A DNA stretch of 64,000 nt from Phycisphaerae bacterium (GCA_026004655.1 BPJO01000012.1:1-64000), one strand, 5' to 3'. Counted from the stretch's first letter, positions 8,736 to 17,855 are shown. The notes: generated by a model from the sequence alone, not told the origin. Numbers and translations are program-made.

Positions 8736-8769
8736 CATCGAGTTACCCTTTTCGATTCGGTCGGTAAGA

Positions 8770-8775
8770 TATACT
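8770..8775 (+). promoter_or_regulatory. -10 element (TATACT) of rhomboid gene
   Basis: TATACT begins 16 bases before the rhomboid ATG and there is no Shine-Dalgarno, so the transcript should start within a few bases of the ATG. No good -35 is visible. Confidence 0.5.
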
Positions 8776-8785
8776 TTGGCGGTCC

Positions 8786-9532
8786 ATGATTCCGATCCGC
8801 GATACCATTCCCACTCACACCACTCCTTGGGTGACATGGACCCTGATCGGTCTGAATGTTTTGTGTTTTGCATTTCAGTTGGGTTTATCCGAACAGGAGT
8901 TGGAACGGTTGTTTTATCTGTTTGGTGTGGTTCCGGTGCGGTACACCCGTCCGGAATGGTGGGCCTGGGCGGGGTTGCCCCAAAGTTATTGGCCTTTGGT
9001 GACCAGTATCTTCCTGCACGGGGGTTGGGCGCATCTGATCATGAACATGTGGGCGTTGTGGTTGTTCGGGGACAACGTTGAGGGGAAAATGGGTTCGGGA
9101 CGATTTTTGGTCTTCTACTTGTTGTGCGGGCTGGCTGCCAATGCGTGTCATATTTATTTGAACGCCGATTCAACGATCCCGGCTGTGGGGGCTTCCGGTG
9201 CGATTGCGGGTGTTATGGGGGCATATTTGATCATGTTCCCCACGTCGCAGATCATTGTGCTGTTTCCGGTTTTATTCCTTCCGTTCTTTTTCGTTGTCCC
9301 GGCAGGGATTTATCTGGGCTTGTGGTTTTTGATGCAACTGCTGAGTGGGGGGATATCGCTGGCAATGACGCAGGACGTAGGCGGGATCGCGTGGTGGGCG
9401 CATGTCGGTGGATTCGCCGCCGGAGTGATCCTGCACCGGGCATTTGTGCCCCTGAAGCCGCGTCCGGCGCCGGCTGTGCGTAAGGAGGATTGGTTCTGGG
9501 AAGACGCGTGGGTACGTCGTCCGTGGAGGTAA
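8786..9532 (+). CDS. Rhomboid family intramembrane serine protease
   Basis: 248 residues with six or seven membrane helices. The rhomboid hallmarks are present: HGGWAHLIMNMWALWLFGDNVE in the L1/TM2 region, the catalytic Ser137 in GASGAIAG, and the catalytic His206 in AWWAHVGGFAAG. Rhomboids cut membrane proteins within or near transmembrane helices in the inner membrane. The predicted C-terminal tail is proline-rich and acidic/aromatic (RKEDWFWED). An SDH-family protease gene begins eight bases after the end of this one, so two proteases form a small operon. The gene has no Shine-Dalgarno; a TATACT -10 hexamer lies just upstream. Confidence 0.93.
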   Translation: MIPIRDTIPTHTTPWVTWTLIGLNVLCFAFQLGLSEQELERLFYLFGVVPVRYTRPEWWAWAGLPQSYWPLVTSIFLHGGWAHLIMNMWALWLFGDNVEGKMGSGRFLVFYLLCGLAANACHIYLNADSTIPAVGASGAIAGVMGAYLIMFPTSQIIVLFPVLFLPFFFVVPAGIYLGLWFLMQLLSGGISLAMTQDVGGIAWWAHVGGFAAGVILHRAFVPLKPRPAPAVRKEDWFWEDAWVRRPWR

Positions 9533-9539
9533 GCGTTCG

Positions 9540-10389
9540 ATGGGTGTAATGGATTTATTCTGGATTTTTCTGACGTTGTCCGCATTAGAACCGGTGATCC
9601 GTCGTCGAATGCTCGATAGCACACGCATGCGTATGCTGGCCAAGATCGAGAGTGAGAGAAACTCTCGCGTGATCCTTCTGGTGCACCGTCAGGAGACGAT
9701 GGGATTTCTGGGGTTTCCGGTGGTGAGATTCATCGACATCAATGATTCTCAGGAGGTTCTGCGGGCGATTCACATGACGGATGAGGATGTGCCTCTGGAC
9801 CTTGTTCTACACACGCCGGGGGGACTGGTGCTCGCAGCGGTGCAGATCGCAAGGGCGGTTCGACAACGCAAAGGGAAAGTTCGGGTGATCGTTCCGCATT
9901 ACGCGATGTCGGGGGGAACGCTCATCGCGCTGGCTGCGGACGAGATTATCATGAGTCGTCATGCCGTGTTGGGTCCGGTCGATCCACAACTAGGGGAGTA
10001 TCCGGCTGCTTCATTGCTTAAAGTGGTTCGTGAAAAAAAAACCGATTTCCGAAGTGGACGATGCCACTTTAATCAAAGCGGATATCGCTGAAAAAGCCCT
10101 TCGTCAGGTCCGGGAGACCGTCCAGGAGTTGCTGGGAGATCGTATGCCCCCGGAACAAGCCGAACGGTTAGCCGAAACCCTGTCACAGGGGACCTGGACC
10201 CACGATTATCCGATCACGGCCTCCGAAGCCAAACAGATGGGTTTGCCGGTCAATACGGAGATTCCAGACGCTTTCCTGCAACTGATGACGTTGTATCCTC
10301 AACCGACGCGTCAGTCGTCGACGGTCGAATACCTTCCCCGTCGTCGGTTCGGTCGGGAAGAATCGGGTTCCTCACCCCGAGGAGGGTGA
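9540..10389 (+). CDS. SDH-family Clp-fold serine proteinase (membrane), frame break at A9
   Basis: About 282 residues if one A is removed from the nine-A run at 10033-10041. The N-terminus is hydrophobic, followed by the Clp-like fold: LVLHTPGGLVLAAVQIARAV forms the oxyanion region, and Ser124 in HYAMSGGTLIAL is the predicted nucleophile. VLGPVDPQLG and DATLIKADIAEKA belong to the conserved C-terminal part of serine dehydrogenase proteinase family proteins; the latter lies after the break, showing that both halves belong together. The family is membrane-associated and its substrates are poorly known. Encoded eight bases after a rhomboid protease. The A9 run could in principle allow transcriptional slippage, but the many similar breaks in this window favour a sequencing insertion. 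Confidence 0.85.
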
Positions 10390-10455
10390 CCCGTTTGAAT
10401 GTCATACTTCCCCCGAACCGAGTGGAACGAAAACTTTGTAGAGCAAAACGGAAAC

Positions 10456-11532
10456 TCATTGGACCACGCAGACCGACCCACCGGTACTGCGGATGATCAC
10501 CTGACAGGTTCCGGAATTATTCCACCACCCCCATGGGTCCATCGAACCGAGGTATAAACGCGTGGCTCCGGGAGGGACAATAATGGTTTGGGGTTCACCG
10601 TTCGATCGTTTACCGTCCCCGATGTAAAACGTTTGTTTGAGTTGAGGGGATAAGGTGGAGTAGTTGCGAGCCCCGACCGTTGAGAAATCCAACATCGGTG
10701 GGGCAGGGGTGGTCGTCGGATCCTCGTCTGAAAGAAAAACCGCGATCAGAGAGTTCATCGGGGCTCGGATATTGGATTTCCCCCCAAGATTGTTGGTTTG
10801 ATTGGAAGTAATAGCACCGGTATTCCCTTCGGGTCCATTTCCACCCGAGGGAGTATTGCTGAGTCGCCCTGAGGCTGAAAATTCCAGCGCAGTTCCTGGA
10901 ACGAGGGTAAATCCATCAAACCGAACCGCAGGACAATCATTGGCGTAGGTGACATCCCCCTTGTAGGTCGCCGAAGCACTCGAAGGCAATCCTGCAAACC
11001 AGACGTTAGCTTTTCCCGTCACGGTGATGTCATCGGTCTGGTTGATACCGCTGCTTTGAGCAATGGAAGAAGCTGAAATGCTGATCTGATGGAGCCCTAT
11101 GACCGGTCCGAAGGTCAGTTTGAAGGGGTTTCCCTTTTGGGCTGACCGGGAAGCGGTGACCCGGACAGCATTGGTCCCTTCGGGATTGGAATCGGGAAGA
11201 GGGGTGAAAGTTTTATTGCTCGGGTTCCAGACACCAAACTCGATATCCGAATCGTCGAGGACAAAAACCGATTCATCTACGGGATTAAGTAAAGCGACTT
11301 CTTTAGCGGCTTGTCGGGCCAAGACCCGGCCGTTGGAGAGGTTGACCGCAGCCGCCCGCGCCGAGGCATCTGCCAGACGATATAATTCGGTACGTGCTAA
11401 CTGCGCCCGTCCGTAATCGACTGCCAAAGAGGCTAACGCCAGCAACACCCCCACCACCAGGATCGTATAGATCAGGATGAAGCCACGTTTGTGGTTTATC
11501 GTGTAGGACACGGGATTTGTCCGACCTTTCAT
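10456..11532 (-). CDS. TadE/TadG-like pilus assembly protein with carbohydrate-binding-like C-terminus
   Basis: 358 residues. An N-terminal KRGFILIYTILVVGVLLALASLAVDYGRAQL is the membrane anchor and flanking motif of Flp/TadG-type proteins (DUF2134), followed by ELYRLADASARAAAV, also typical. The middle is low in charge and rich in Gly/Ser/Thr, as expected for an exported domain. The C-terminal ~50 residues (VPPGATRLYLGSMDPWGWWNNSG) resemble the jelly-roll of PA-IL/LecA-like or CBM-like sugar-binding domains, where D and N residues bind calcium and sugar. No other tad genes are nearby. The gene diverges from dxs; no Shine-Dalgarno is visible. Extracytoplasmic location is well supported; function is inferred. 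Confidence 0.7.
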   Translation of the reverse strand: MKGRTNPVSYTINHKRGFILIYTILVVGVLLALASLAVDYGRAQLARTELYRLADASARAAAVNLSNGRVLARQAAKEVALLNPVDESVFVLDDSDIEFGVWNPSNKTFTPLPDSNPEGTNAVRVTASRSAQKGNPFKLTFGPVIGLHQISISASSIAQSSGINQTDDITVTGKANVWFAGLPSSASATYKGDVTYANDCPAVRFDGFTLVPGTALEFSASGRLSNTPSGGNGPEGNTGAITSNQTNNLGGKSNIRAPMNSLIAVFLSDEDPTTTPAPPMLDFSTVGARNYSTLSPQLKQTFYIGDGKRSNGEPQTIIVPPGATRLYLGSMDPWGWWNNSGTCQVIIRSTGGSVCVVQ

Positions 11533-11687
11533 ACGGGATGAATCGGAAAAAAGTCCACGTTTCCTGAGTCGGGCGACGGATTTTTAGACCAATTTCACGA
11601 CCGGATAACGATCGAAAAAAACCGATCAATGGGTAAGATGAGTTGTATTCAGCTTCGGTGCGGATACCATCCGTGATCCGATCGGCC

Positions 11688-11693
11688 TATACT
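11688..11693 (+). promoter_or_regulatory. -10 element (TATACT) of dxs
   Basis: TATACT begins 17 bases before the ATG at 11705. No Shine-Dalgarno precedes that ATG, so a nearly leaderless mRNA is predicted. Confidence 0.45.
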
Positions 11694-11704
11694 ACATGAG
11701 AATC

Positions 11705-13662
11705 ATGGGTTTATTGGAACAGATCAATCAACCGTCGGGCCTGAGGGCATTATCCATCGACCAACTGGAAGCCTTAGCCAAAGAGATCCGAGAACGGATT
11801 TTCACCGCGGTGAGCCAAAACGGGGGGCATCTGGCATCGAATCTCGGTTGTGGTTGAGCTAACTCTTGCATTGCACAGGGTTTACGATTTTGGACCGTAT
11901 CCCCAGGGACCGGACCGATTGTTGTGGGATGTGGGGCATCAGTGTTATCCGCACAAGATGTTGACCGGACGGACCGGTCAATTCGATAGGCTCCGTAAAA
12001 AAGGATCGATCAGCGGTTTCCCTTCCCCGGAGGAATCGCCTTACGATCTTTTCGCGGTGGGTCATGCCGGGACCGCTATTTCGACCGCGGTCGGGATGGC
12101 CCGGGGGGATCAAGCCTGTGGTCGGAACAACCACATCGTTGCTGTCGTGGGGGATGCGTCGATCGTCAACGGTCTGGCGTTCGAAGGGTTGAACAATGCC
12201 GGGACACTCAAACGACAACTCTTGATTATCCTGAACGACAACGGGATGAGCATTTCCCGTCCGCAAGGCGCGTTAGCGGAGTATCTCGAACGGGTCCGCG
12301 TGTCAACCACTTATGAAGAGTTCAAACGGTACTCCGAAAAACTGGTGCACACCCTTCCTTCGCGAGTCGGTCACGCGATCGAGCACGCGTGGGAAGCGTT
12401 CTGTCGGTCTGTCAAAGGCGCGATGTGGGACGGGGCACTGTTTGAGAATCTGGGCATCAAGTACATGGGCCCGATCGACGGACACGATCTTCCGGGATTG
12501 ATTAACTTTTTGTCCGAAATCAAACACGTCAATAAACCGGTTCTGCTGCACGTTAAAACACGAAAAGGGGAAGGTTATGAAGTCTGCGTGAACGATCCGA
12601 CCCGGATGCATTCTCCCGCAGCGTTTGCGGTCAACGGGTGTCGTGTCGAGATGAAACCATCGGGTCGTTCCTGGACCCAAGCCTTCTCCGATGCCTTGAT
12701 CGAACTAGCCAAAACGGACCCCAAGATCGTTGCGTTGACCGCCGCCATGCCGGATGGAACGGGTCTGAGTCGATTTGAAAAGGTCTTGCCCCGACAGTAT
12801 TTGGACACCGGGATCTGCGAAAGTCATCTGGTCGCGATGGCGGCCGGAATGAACAAAGCGGGTCTGAAGCCGGTCGCTGCGATTTATTCGACCTTTTTGC
12901 AACGGTCCTTTGACCAGATCTGGCAGGAAGTCATCTTGAACGGTCCTGAAGGTGATTTTTTGTCTGGATCGGGCCGGTTTCGTCGGGGATGACGGCGCGG
13001 TGCACCACGGGTTCATGGACTTGGCGTTTTTGCGTCCCATGCCCGGGATGGTGTTGATGGCACCGTCGGATGAAGGCGAACTTAAACGGTGCTTGCAGTT
13101 GGCTTACCAGATCGACGCGCCTAGCGCGATTCGTTACCCCCGGGATTCGGTCCCGCCCTGCGATCTGGACGACACCCTGGTCGATCCGGTCCTGCGTGAA
13201 CGTGCCCGGTCGGACTGGGAACTAGGCGTGTCTCGGGTTTTGCGCCGCGGGACCGACGCAACAATTATTTCCTACGGCGCGTTGACCGAACAAGCATTGG
13301 TCGCTGCCCAACGACTCTCGGAAGAGGGAATCGAAACCGAAGTGATCGATGCTCGCTTCTGTAAACCCTTGGATGGAAATATGTTACAGCGGGTTTTGAG
13401 AGAAGATCATCCGGTCCTGACCCTCGAAGATCATGCATTAATCGGTGGTTTTGGTGCTGCCGTTCTCGAGTACGCACAGTTGCACAGGCTTCCCACGAAT
13501 TGGGTGTATCGGCTCGGGCATCCCGAACGTCTGATCCCTCATGCGACTCGAAGCGAACAGTTAACGGAAGTCGGGCTCGACGCCGTCGGGATCGCCTCTC
13601 GGGTGAAAGAAGCGGTCCGTGGTGCACGGGTCGCGTCTGAATCCGAATCACTGTCGGTTTGA
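11705..13662 (+). CDS. dxs: 1-deoxy-D-xylulose-5-phosphate synthase (two frame breaks)
   Basis: About 651 residues once one T is removed at 11848-11849 and one G at 12951-12952; typical DXS proteins have 620-650. The enzyme condenses pyruvate and glyceraldehyde 3-phosphate with thiamine diphosphate, the first step of the MEP isoprenoid pathway. Visible motifs are VVELTLALHRVYD, WDVGHQCYPHKMLTGR, the thiamine-diphosphate region VVGDASIVNGLAFEGLNN, LNDNGMSIS, YMGPIDGHD, GICESHLVAMAAGM with the catalytic Glu, and DRAGFVGDDGAVHHG. The usual GHSSTS is GHAGTAIS here, so it is somewhat divergent. Both joins restore an uninterrupted alignment. ATG 11696 is an alternative start. The gene converges on a DMT transporter with 4 bp between stops. 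Confidence 0.93.
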
Positions 13663-13666
13663 CCCG

Positions 13667-14569
13667 TTATTCCCAACACAGAACGATCACGCCGGTCACA
13701 GCCACGAGTGTTCCAAAGACGGACACCGGCGTGATTCGGTCTCTACCACTGAAATGGGCGATCGGGAGCATCAAAACGGGAATCGTGGTCAGGATGGTCT
13801 GAGTGACGCTCGGTTGAACCCGAGCAATCGAAGCCAAGAACAGCGTCACACCGATCACCGGTCCGATCACCGCCCCGGTGGTTAGCAGGAACAGGGCTTT
13901 TAAATCTTGTAGACCGCGATACAGGTCTGAAATTCGTCGGGTTAAAACGATCAGCAATCCGAAAGCCACGGTTCCTGCCGAGGCACGCACGAAAGTGGCC
14001 GGGAGTGCCTCGTATCCCCCTCGCAACGCGATATCCGCGGTCGAAGCCCCGAGTGCCTGGAAAAATGCCGCCCCCGCACCCAGTAAAATTCCGATCCTCA
14101 ATTCCCTTCGTGAATGAGGGGTTTCGTGTGATTCGGACCGTTGCTGAATGACCAGAATCACTCCCGTTAGAGTGATGCCCATTCCTAGAAGCATTCGAGG
14201 GGTGGGGGGCTTGACGATTAAAATGTCGAACAACGCAGCAAAACAGGGCGCCAACGAAAGCATCAGCAAAGCCCGTCGTGCCCCGGCTAAGACGAACGCC
14301 CGGAACAAACACATGTCACACAAGAAAAAACCCAATAACCCGCTGAGGGTGATCCAGAAAAACACATCCTGAGGGATGTCAGTGGGAAAGAACCGCCCGC
14401 GGCTGATCAGGCAGATCATACCGAGTATTCCCACCGCAACGCCAAGACGCAAAAAGTTGACGATGACCGATCCAATCCGATGCCCGGCCCGTTCGAACAA
14501 CGTCGCAGAAGTTGCCCAACAAAAAGCGGTCAGAACGGCATACAACTGTCCGAGTTGTTCTTGGGTCAT
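13667..14569 (-). CDS. EamA/DMT superfamily transporter
   Basis: About 300 residues from the ATG at 14569, giving a protein that begins MTQEQLGQLYAVLTAFCWATSATLF. This start is preferred to the in-frame upstream ATG at 14653, because the latter would overlap the divergent promoter. Ten hydrophobic segments arranged as two EamA repeats are visible (FCWATSATLFERAG in the first; ALGASTADIALRGGYEALPATFVRA in the second). A polar stretch (QQRSESHETPHSRRE) separates the halves. The family exports or imports small metabolites such as amino acids or purines; the substrate is unknown. A TACAAT -10 begins 13 bases before the chosen start. Confidence 0.85.
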   Translation of the reverse strand: MTQEQLGQLYAVLTAFCWATSATLFERAGHRIGSVIVNFLRLGVAVGILGMICLISRGRFFPTDIPQDVFFWITLSGLLGFFLCDMCLFRAFVLAGARRALLMLSLAPCFAALFDILIVKPPTPRMLLGMGITLTGVILVIQQRSESHETPHSRRELRIGILLGAGAAFFQALGASTADIALRGGYEALPATFVRASAGTVAFGLLIVLTRRISDLYRGLQDLKALFLLTTGAVIGPVIGVTLFLASIARVQPSVTQTILTTIPVLMLPIAHFSGRDRITPVSVFGTLVAVTGVIVLCWE

Positions 14570-14576
14570 AGTCGGG

Positions 14577-14582
14577 ATTGTA
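14577..14582 (-). promoter_or_regulatory. -10 element (TACAAT) of DMT transporter
   Basis: On the minus strand TACAAT begins 13 bases before the ATG at 14569; no Shine-Dalgarno is present, suggesting a leaderless message. Confidence 0.45.
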
Positions 14583-14644
14583 ATGGAGTGTTTTGATTTT
14601 ACCCGTGGGTCGATCACGGACATGAAGTCACAAAACGTTCGTGG

Positions 14645-14650
14645 TATACT
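14645..14650 (+). promoter_or_regulatory. -10 element (TATACT) of small hypothetical gene
   Basis: TATACT begins 15 bases before the ATG at 14660 and no Shine-Dalgarno is present; a leader of about three bases is predicted. Confidence 0.5.
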
Positions 14651-14659
14651 CAACGTCCT

Positions 14660-14947
14660 ATGGCCGACGATATTCGCAAGTTGCTTGTGCCCGGGGCCAG
14701 GGTTCGCGTAACCCAGCAGATCGCTGCCCGTGAATACGCACTGGACACGGTGGTCGAGGGGACCTTAATTTCCTACACCCAGAAACCGACCGGTTCCTGG
14801 TTCGCGCATAGCCGGGACGACCGTCTTTGGCTGGACCGGATCACCCTTCGCAAAGACGACGGCGAAATTAGCGTCTTGAATCTCGATGACTACGCCAAGG
14901 TCGAAGTTCTCGAAGTACCTTCGGCGAACGTCGACGCGACGAAATGA
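14660..14947 (+). CDS. Small conserved-looking hypothetical protein
   Basis: 95 residues, not recognised as a named family. The sequence reads like a small beta-rich cytoplasmic domain: LLVPGARVRVTQQIAAREYALDTVVEGTLISY suggests an SH3-like or Sm-like barrel with a charged loop (HSRDDRLWLDRITLRKDDGE). It starts at an ATG with a TATACT hexamer 15 bases upstream and runs in the same direction as another small gene, which starts eight bases after its stop. Coding potential is supported by codon use and by the tidy spacing. No signal peptide or membrane segment is present. Confidence 0.7.
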   Translation: MADDIRKLLVPGARVRVTQQIAAREYALDTVVEGTLISYTQKPTGSWFAHSRDDRLWLDRITLRKDDGEISVLNLDDYAKVEVLEVPSANVDATK

Positions 14948-14954
14948 GGGTTGG

Positions 14955-15194
14955 ATGTCATTTCCAATGACCGGTTATTGGCGGGTGCGTGTGGTTCGGG
15001 GGCATGAGTTTTCCATACATGGGGACCGGTATTGGGAACTTTATGTCGAGCGTTCGGAGGATGAAGCTTCGGACAAAGTTCATGTACTGCGTGTACCATC
15101 CCACATCCTTTCCACCCTTCCCCCGCCCGGGCAAATGATGCGAGTGGAGTTTCTGGTCGGACAAGTAACCGCGATTCATCCGGACCTGAGCTGA
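14955..15194 (+). CDS. Small hypothetical protein
   Basis: 79 residues from the ATG at 14955, which has GAGGG five bases upstream; an in-frame upstream start at 14886 would overlap the preceding gene. The sequence (YWRVRVVRGHEFSIHGDRYWELYVERSEDEA and MMRVEFLVGQVTAIHPD) suggests a compact all-beta fold, perhaps an OB- or SH3-like domain, with no membrane segment. It follows the preceding small gene by eight bases, so the pair is likely an operon, and it ends 37 bp before a bidirectional terminator. No function can be assigned. Confidence 0.65.
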   Translation: MSFPMTGYWRVRVVRGHEFSIHGDRYWELYVERSEDEASDKVHVLRVPSHILSTLPPPGQMMRVEFLVGQVTAIHPDLS

Positions 15195-15231
15195 ATCAGA
15201 GGTCGGACAAAACTGCTGCTAGAAAATAATG

Positions 15232-15256
15232 AAGACCCCGGTTCGACCGGGGTCTT
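15232..15256. terminator. Bidirectional hairpin terminator
   Basis: AAGACCCCGG pairs with CCGGGGTCTT around a five-base loop between the convergent small-gene operon and the acidic-protein gene. The A/T at the stem ends suits termination in both directions, though neither side has a long T run. Confidence 0.65.
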
Positions 15257-15281
15257 GAGTGCTTATCAGAAGAGGGGTTGA

Positions 15282-15505
15282 TCAATCATCATCATCATCG
15301 AAGTCTTCGTCATCGAAGTCTTCGTCATCGTCGTCATAGTAATCGTCATCCTCTTCATCGTCCTCGTCATCGAAATCATCGTCTTCGTCATCCAGATCGT
15401 CATCGTCGTCTAGATCGTCCTCGTCATCGAAGTCATCGTCCAGATCATCCTCGTCCTCGTCATCGAGCAGGTCGTCATCCTCGTCTTCATCGTCGAAGTC
15501 CTCTT
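15282..15505. repeat. Degenerate GAY/GAR codon repeat tract
   Basis: About 220 bp of near-repetitive tcgtcatcg and tcttcgtca units encoding the acidic tail on the minus strand. Base use is strongly skewed between strands (few A and G on the plus strand). Confidence 0.8.
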
Positions 15506-15629
15506 CGTCTTCGTCGCGGGCACGCTTAGCCGATTGGGGTAAAAGATCAGGATCGACGTCCCACGAATCCAAAGACAACAGGTCGTTTTCGTCTGTTCCC
15601 GGGGCGATAGAGGTAAGTAGTGCTTTCAT
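15282..15629 (-). CDS. Highly acidic Asp/Glu-rich protein
   Basis: 115 residues from the ATG at 15629 (MKALLTSIAPGTDENDLLSLDSW); a longer frame upstream is unlikely. About 35 N-terminal residues are ordinary and contain one basic patch (SAKRAR). The remaining ~70 are almost only Asp and Glu with scattered Phe, Leu and Tyr, in imperfect repeats of DDEDFDDED and DDLDDD. Such tails are intrinsically disordered and may bind basic proteins, divalent metals or mimic DNA. The underlying DNA is a degenerate tcatcgtcgtc repeat, liable to change length. Similar small acidic proteins occur in planctomycetes; function unknown. A terminator lies 26 bp after the stop. Confidence 0.65.
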   Translation of the reverse strand: MKALLTSIAPGTDENDLLSLDSWDVDPDLLPQSAKRARDEDEEDFDDEDEDDDLLDDEDEDDLDDDFDDEDDLDDDDDLDDEDDDFDDEDDEEDDDYYDDDDEDFDDEDFDDDDD

Positions 15630-15807
15630 GTCTGGTTCCGATCTGATGCCGGACGGTTCCGAACTCCGTCGGAACGATCCGAAACTCCGTTTTGTGAGGC
15701 AGGCACTTGCCTTGCCAACACCGTTAACCCCCACACAGGAGGCTTGGGCGGTATTGAATCCTTATCGATCGGTCTGTCAAGTGTCTTTCGGCAACTTCTT
15801 TAGACGA

Positions 15808-17841
15808 TTATCCGGTCACGTCCACCACTTTGGCCGGGGGGAGGCTGGATAAAAACAACCGTCCGTAACGTTTCGTGCGGATTCGATTATCCAGGATGAC
15901 GACGATTCCCCGGTCCGATTTGCTGCGGATCAGGCGTCCGAATCCCTGTTTCAGACGAATAATGGCTTCGGGGACCTGTAAATCCAGGAACGGGTTTCCT
16001 CCGGTGCGACGGATTGCCTCGATCTTGGCCTCCAGAAGCGGTTCATCCGGGACACTGAAAGGCAGCTTGACGATGATGACGTTTCTCAGCTTGTCGCCTT
16101 GGACATCAATGCCCTGCCAGAACGAAGAAGTTCCGAATAGGACGGCGTTTTCCCGTTGACGAAACTGGTCAATCAGCATTTTGCGGTTGACCTGTTGGCC
16201 CTGGATCAGAAGTTCAAGCCCCATCTCCTGAATCGGTTTTTTCAGAAGATCGGCCGACTCGTTGAGCATCTGATAAGACGTGAACAAGACAAAAGCACCC
16301 CCGTTGGTCATTCGGAGATAGTGGAGAATTTTGTCAGCAGCCGCGGGCAAAAATCGGAGGGTGTCCGACGGGTCCGGAAGGTTATTTTCGATATAAAGCG
16401 TGGCTTGAGAGGCGTAATCAAAGGGTGAACCCAGTTCTAACGTCTGTGCGGAATCAATTCCCAGACGTTTCTGGATGAAACTGAAACGATCCGTAGGAGG
16501 GCGACGGGTTTGACTGCCTTTGGATCCTTGCAGTCCGCGAAACCGGTATCCGGAGTGATCGGTAGCAGTGGTTAAAGTGGCGGAAGTCAGAATCACCCGG
16601 GGAATTTTCTCAAAAAGTTCTCGTCTTAGTCCCTCGGCCACATCGACGGGGGCTGCATGAAGATCGACATAACGGGCAGACCCCTTTTTGGTGATCTCAA
16701 ACCAGTAAACCGCGTCCGAAATACTTTGTGACAACACGGCATCAGTGATCCGGCTGAGCTGGTTGATACGTTCAGCAAACGTGCTGATTTCGCTGACGGC
16801 CTGCTCGTTGTCGTGCAAGTGCAGGATCATCTCATGAAGATACTTCACCAGATCGTCCAGGCGCGGAGACAGGTCGTTGGGCACGACATTCGGTTCATGA
16901 ACACGTCCGTTTGAACGTCCGTGTTGTTCCTGCCACTGAACGATCCGATCGAAGAAGGTGTTTATGGTGTCTTGAAGTTCGACGATGCACCCGATGGCGC
17001 TATTGGCACAGGCGCCATGAGTGCTGAGGATGCCGCTTCCTTTTCTCGGGTCATACAGGGTTCGAAGTTGATATTTGACCGAGGACTCCGAAACATGCAT
17101 TCCGAAATGCTCCCCGGCCACATCTTCGAGGGTATGGGCCTCGTCGAAAATCACCGCGTCATAGTTCGGCAAATAGCTCGCGCCAGCCATTCGCAACGCC
17201 AGATCACTGAAAAACAGGGCATGATTGACGACCAGAATCTGCCCGGTCTGCATCCTTCTACGGGCGGCCTGCCAGTAGCATCGTTCATAAAACGAACACT
17301 TTTTTCCCAGACAGTTCCCCTGTTCGGCGTTGACCTTATCCCAGACGCTGGGGTCGGGAAGGATCGGAAGAGAGGTCAGCGAACCGTCGGGTGTCGTCTC
17401 GGACCAGTCCTGAATCGTCTGCAACATCTGCATCTGACGGTCCGAATCAAAAAGCATATATTGTCGGGAAATCGCCTGGTTCATTCGGCGAAGGCACAGA
17501 TAATTGCCCCGTCCCTTGACCAGAACCGCGGTAAACTCGTCCGGATAGACCGAACGGAGTAAGGGAATGTCCTTTTCGATCAACTGTTCCTGAAGTGCGA
17601 TCGTATGAGTCGAAATCACCACTCGTTTACGAAACCGCAGCACATAGTCGATAGTGGGGATGAGATAGGCAAAGGATTTTCCTACGCCGGTGCCGGCTTC
17701 GACGATCAGGTGGTGATCACACTCTAGTGCATTCTGGACGGCCTGGGCCATCTGAATCTGCTGAGGACGCGATTCATAGGCGTCACCAAGACGACGAGCG
17801 ATCGCCCCGTCGGGACCGAGAATGGATTCAATGACCGACAA
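15808..17841 (-). CDS. dinG: ATP-dependent DNA helicase, DinG/XPD family
   Basis: 677 residues from a TTG codon. Motifs of the superfamily 2 iron-sulfur helicases are visible: Walker A VEAGTGVGKS (about residues 46-55), four Cys for the 4Fe-4S cluster in NYLCLRRMN and NCLGKKCSFYERCYW (about 112-190), the DEAH box VIFDEAHTLED, VLFGTSSFWQGIDV (motif V) and RLKQGFGRLIRS (motif VI). Such helicases unwind DNA, R-loops or D-loops 5' to 3'. The start is supported by a perfect TATAAT whose first base is 14 bases upstream, with no Shine-Dalgarno, so a leaderless TTG-initiated message is likely. No nuclease domain is fused. Confidence 0.92.
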   Translation of the reverse strand: MSVIESILGPDGAIARRLGDAYESRPQQIQMAQAVQNALECDHHLIVEAGTGVGKSFAYLIPTIDYVLRFRKRVVISTHTIALQEQLIEKDIPLLRSVYPDEFTAVLVKGRGNYLCLRRMNQAISRQYMLFDSDRQMQMLQTIQDWSETTPDGSLTSLPILPDPSVWDKVNAEQGNCLGKKCSFYERCYWQAARRRMQTGQILVVNHALFFSDLALRMAGASYLPNYDAVIFDEAHTLEDVAGEHFGMHVSESSVKYQLRTLYDPRKGSGILSTHGACANSAIGCIVELQDTINTFFDRIVQWQEQHGRSNGRVHEPNVVPNDLSPRLDDLVKYLHEMILHLHDNEQAVSEISTFAERINQLSRITDAVLSQSISDAVYWFEITKKGSARYVDLHAAPVDVAEGLRRELFEKIPRVILTSATLTTATDHSGYRFRGLQGSKGSQTRRPPTDRFSFIQKRLGIDSAQTLELGSPFDYASQATLYIENNLPDPSDTLRFLPAAADKILHYLRMTNGGAFVLFTSYQMLNESADLLKKPIQEMGLELLIQGQQVNRKMLIDQFRQRENAVLFGTSSFWQGIDVQGDKLRNVIIVKLPFSVPDEPLLEAKIEAIRRTGGNPFLDLQVPEAIIRLKQGFGRLIRSKSDRGIVVILDNRIRTKRYGRLFLSSLPPAKVVDVTG

Positions 17842-17849
17842 GCCAAAGA

Positions 17850-17855
17850 ATTATA
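17850..17855 (-). promoter_or_regulatory. -10 element (TATAAT) of dinG-like gene
   Basis: A consensus TATAAT on the minus strand begins 14 bases before the TTG start, so transcription should begin at or next to the start codon. Confidence 0.6.

Noticed and set aside
15278..15529. His/Arg-rich frame opposite the acidic protein
   Set aside because: It is a mirror of the Asp/Glu codon repeat and runs through the terminator side without any start signal.
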